Origin: Balanoglossus misakiensis
Taxonomy: Eukaryota; Hemichordata
NCBI GenBank assembly: GCA_040954595.2
Contig: CM082585.2
Coordinates: 3,596,001-3,660,000 of the forward strand
DNA: 64,000 nt
Direction: 5' to 3'
Shown: positions 60,911-64,000 of the stretch, in pieces
Numbering within the stretch: position 1 is the stretch's first letter
How the letters are laid out: every line of letters begins with the position of its first letter
The notes under the pieces: model-generated
Database searches by the model: none
The model's input: the letters and a program-made list of their open reading frames with translations, nothing else
What the model was told of the DNA's origin: nothing
Program-made: the position numbers and the translations under genes

Positions 60911-63690
60911 GCTTCTCCGGCGAGACCTCGCACAAATCCCCGACGAGTTAGAAAGGGAACTCGCGGTGTCGTTCATTAAGCAGGCGTGGTATATAACGCA
61001 TATGGATAGGAGAATGGTGGAAAGCGGTCGTGTGTCTGAGCTTCCCCGGCGAGACCTCGCACAAATCCCCGACAAGTTAGAAAGGGAACTCGCAGTGTCG
61101 TTCATTAAGCAGGCGTGGAATATAAGGCATAGGGATAGGAGAAGGGTGGGCGGAAACGGTCGTGTGTCTGAGCTTCTCCGGCGAGACCTCGCACAAATCC
61201 CCGCCGAGTTAGAAAGGGAACTCGCGGTGTCGTTCATTAATCAGGCGTGGTATATAACGCATAGGGATAGGAGAAGGGCGGGCGGAAAGCGGTCGTGTGT
61301 CTGAGCTTCTCCGGCGAGACCTCGCACAAATCCCCGGCGAGTTAGAAAGGGAACTCGCAGTGTCGTTCATTAAGCAGGCGTGGTATATAACGCATAGGGA
61401 TAGGAGAAGGGCGGGCGGAAAGCGGTCGTGTGTCTGAGCTTCTCCGGCGAGACCTCGCACAATTCCCCGACGAGATAGAAAGGGAACTCGCGGTGTCGTT
61501 CATTAAGCAGGCGTGGTATATAACGCATAGGGATAGGAGAAGGGCGGGCGGAAAGCCGTCGTGTGTCTGAGCTTCTCCGGCGAGACCTCGCACAAATCCC
61601 CGGCGAGTTAGAAAGGGAACTCGCAGTGTCGTTCATTAAGCAGGCGTGGTATATAACGCATAGGGATAGGAGAAGGGCGGGCGGAGAGCGGTCGTGTGTC
61701 TGAGCTTCTCCGGCGAGACCTCGCACAAATCCCCGACGAGTTAGAAAGGGAACTCTTGGTGTCGTTCATTAAACAGGCGTGGTATATAACGCATAGGGAT
61801 AGGAGAAGGGCGGGCGGAAAGCGGTCGTGTGTCTGAGCTTCTCCGGCGAGACCTCGCACAAATCCCCGACGAGTTAGAAAGGGAACTCGTGGTGTCGTTC
61901 ATTAAACAGGCGTGGTATATAACGCATAGGGATAGAAGAAGGGCGGGCGGAAAGCGGTCGTGTGTCTGAGCTTCTCCGGCGAGACCTCGCACAAATCCCC
62001 GACGAGTTAGAAAGGGAACTCGTGGTGTCGTTCATTAAACAGGCGTGGTATATAACGCATAGGGATAGGAGAAGGGCGGGCGGAAAGCGGTCGTGTGTCT
62101 GAGCTACCCCGGCGAGACCTCGCACAAATCCCCGCCGAGTTAGAAAGGGAACTCGCGGTGTCGTTCATCAAGCAGGCGTGGTATATAACGCATAGGGATA
62201 GGAGAAGGGCGGGCGGAAAGCGGTCGTATGTCTGAGCTTCCCCGGCGAGACCTCGCACAAATCCCCGACGAGTTAGAAAGGGAACTCGCTGTGTCGTTCA
62301 TTAAGCAGGCGTGGTATATAACGCATAGGGATAGGAGAATGGCGGAAAGCGGTCGTGTGTCTGAGCTTCCCCGGCGAGACCTCGCACAAATCCCCGACAA
62401 GTTAGAAAGGGAACTCGTGGTGTCGTTCATTAAACAGGCGTGGTATATAACGCTTAGGGATAGGAGAAGGGCGGGCGGAAAGCGGTCGTGTGTCTGAGCT
62501 TCTCCGGCGAGACCTCGCACAAATCCCCGACGAGTTAGAAAGGGAACTCGTGGTGTCGTTCATCAAGCAGGCGTGGTATATAACGCATAGGGATAGGAGA
62601 AGGGCGGGCTGAAAGCGGTCGTGTGTCTGAGCTTCTCCGGCGAGACCTCGCACAAATCCCCGACGAGTTAGAAAGGGAACTCGTGGTGTCGTTCATTAAA
62701 TAGGCGTGGTATATAACGCATAGGGATAGGAGAAGGGCGGGCGGAAAGCGGTCGTGTGTCTGAGCTTCCCCGGCGAGACCTCGCACAAATCCCCGACGAG
62801 TTAGAAAGGGAACTCGCTGTGTCGTTCATTAAGCAGGCGTGGTATATAACGCATAGGGATAGGGGAATGGCGGAAAGCGGTCGTGTGTCTGAGCTTCCCC
62901 GGCGAGACCTCGCACAAATCCCCGACAAGTTAGAAAGGGAACTCGTGGTGTCGTTCATTAAACAGGCGTGGTATATAACGCTTGGGGATAGGAGAAGGGC
63001 GGGCGGAAAGCGGTCGTGTGTCTGAGCTTCTCCGGCGAGACCTCGCACAAATCCCCGACGAGTTAGAAAGGGAACTCGCGGTGTCGTTCATTAAGCAGGC
63101 GTGGTATATAACGCATATGGATAGGAGAATGGTGGAAAGCGGTCGTGTGTCTGAGCTTCCCCGGCGAGACCTCGCACAAATCCCCGACAAGTTAGAAAGG
63201 GAACTCGCAGTGTCGTTCATTAAGCAGGCGTGGAATATAAGGCATAGGGATAGGAGAAGGGTGGGCGGAAACGGTCGTGTGTCTGAGCTTCTCCGGCGAG
63301 ACCTCGCACAAATCCCCGCCGAGTTAGAAAGGGAACTCGCGGTGTCGTTCATTAATCAGGCGTGGTATATAACGCATAGGGATAGGAGAAGGGCGGGCGG
63401 AAAGCGGTCATGTGTCTGAGCTTCTCCGGCGAGACCTCGCACAAATCCCCGGCGAGTTAGAAAGGGAACTCGCAGTGTCGTTCATTAAGCAGGCGTGGTA
63501 TATAACGCATAGGGATAGGAGAAGGGCGGGCGGAAAGCGGTCGTGTGTCTGAGCTTCTCCGGCGAGACCTCGCACAATTCCCCGACGAGATAGAAAGGGA
63601 ACTCGCGGTGTCGTTCATTAAGCAGGCGTGGTATATAACGCATAGGGATAGGAGAAGGGCGGGCGGAAAGCCGTCGTGTGTCTGAGCTTC
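60580..63690 (+). repeat. 2115-bp displaced pair at right end
   Basis: Sequence from about 60580 to 61600 recurs from about 62695 to 63715 with scattered single-base differences (for example GGGGAATGG near 62862 and CGCTTGGGG near 62982). The intervening part, 61608-62660, reuses the ACTCTTGG, GATAGAAGAAGG and TACCCC units found at 44.8-46.5 kb. Ends are approximate. Confidence 0.7.
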
Positions 63691-64000
63691 TCCGGCGAGA
63701 CCTCGCACAAATCCCCGCCGAGTTAGAAAGGGAACTCGCGGTGTCGTTCATTAAGCAGGCGTGGTATATAACGCATAGGGATAGGAGAAGGGCGGGCGGA
63801 AAGCGGTCGTGTGTCTGAGCTTCTCCGGCGAGACCTCGCACAAATCCCCGGCGAGTTAGAAAGGGAACTCGCAGTGTCGTTCATTAAGCAGGCGTGGTAT
63901 ATAACGCATAGGGATAGGAGAAGGGCGGGCGGAGAGCGGTCGTGTGTCTGAGCTTCTCCGGCGAGACCTCGCACAAATCCCCGACGAGTTAGAAAGGGAA

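Larger units (their letters stand above)
1..64000 (+). repeat. Satellite DNA array, ~133-bp monomer, ~480 copies, spans entire window
   Basis: Head-to-tail copies of one monomer fill every base. Taking GTTAGAAAGG as position 1, the unit runs through TATATAA (44-50), a G-rich tract (57-78), GTCGTGTGTCTGAGC (85-99) and GGCGAGACCTCGCAC (106-120), then ends ATCCCC-G-N-CGA. Most variation falls at 18-20 (CGG, TGG, CAG, CTG or AGG after ACTCG), 31 (T/C), 34 (G/A), the 4-bp deletion in the G-rich tract, 83-84 (GCGG/GCCG), 101-103 (TTCTCC, TTCCCC or TACCCC) and 130 (A, C or G before CGAG). Orientation is constant except for three inverted segments. No unique sequence over a few bases separates monomers. 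Family, species and locus are not recognised; a heterochromatic eukaryotic satellite is inferred from structure alone. Confidence 0.97.

Noticed and set aside
1-64000. Several hundred open reading frames of 65-172 codons on both strands
   Set aside because: All are translations of the same monomer. Their lengths follow from 133 being one more than a multiple of three and from the 129/132-bp variants. They overlap on both strands, end at the same in-repeat stop, and show no family motif, no start context and no unique coding sequence.
1-64000. CRISPR array
   Set aside because: There are no unique spacers between short repeats: the whole 133-bp unit repeats. No cas-like sequence is present.
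1-64000. Ribosomal DNA spacer repeats with RNA polymerase I promoter (TATATAA followed by AGGG)
   Set aside because: TATATAA-CGCATAGGG loosely resembles some Pol I start regions, but no rRNA gene, external spacer or terminator cluster is present in 64 kb, and the resemblance is short.
1-64000. Internal Pol III promoter (tRNA-derived satellite or SINE)
   Set aside because: GTTCATTAAG only weakly resembles a B box, and no A box lies at a suitable distance upstream. No tRNA cloverleaf, poly-A tail or T-run terminator is visible.

Overview
The whole 64 kb is one uninterrupted satellite DNA array. A GC-rich monomer of about 133 bp (76 G/C in a 133-base consensus, about 57%) is repeated head to tail roughly 480 times, and no unique sequence, transposon, RNA gene or credible protein gene interrupts it. 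The array enters at base 1 and is still running at base 64000, so neither edge is visible. Long, homogeneous satellite of this kind is characteristic of eukaryotic heterochromatin (centromeric, pericentromeric, subtelomeric or B/sex-chromosome blocks). The sequence does not identify the species or the chromosomal position, and I do not recognise the family.

Monomers fall into recurring length classes: 133 bp (most), 129 bp (52 copies, a 4-bp loss in the G-rich tract), 140 bp (14 copies, a 7-bp insertion) and several 132-bp types with single-base losses. Diagnostic variants recur in the same order, so the array is organised in higher-order repeats (HORs) at many scales: 399 bp (3-mer), 528 bp (4-mer), 793 bp (6-mer), 1193, 1197 and 1592 bp (9-, 9- and 12-mers), 1859 bp (14-mer), 5054 bp (38-mer), and blocks displaced by 12195 and about 24720-25245 bp. 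Copies of the large blocks are nearly identical, so amplification is recent.

Layout. 1-4995: block A1, with an inverted segment near its left end. 3459-6805: a 1592-bp 12-mer in about 2.1 copies. 6760-11690: block B1. 11675-14136: a block copied again at 16729-19190, rich in the 399-bp trimer. 14704-16360: the most diverged monomers in the window. 19475-21966: a 1197-bp 9-mer in about 2.1 copies. 22468-26163: a 1859-bp unit carrying the inversion twice. 24721-36935: second copy of A plus B (A2, B2), with a nested 793-bp duplication. 36737-47620 and 48932-59816: two copies of a 10.9-kb block. 59817-64000: further shuffling of the same variants, dominated by the 528-bp tetramer.

The most notable structural feature is a 434-bp segment in reverse orientation, present three times (428-861, 23289-23722, 25148-25581) with identical junctions. 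It represents one inversion that was later amplified with its neighbourhood. An un-inverted counterpart lies at 2955-3388, so both junctions can be read to the base. Within the monomer, conserved elements are a TATATAA motif, a G-rich tract and two closely spaced CGAG/CTCG dyads. No functional role for them can be shown from sequence alone. I found no protein-coding or defence system here.
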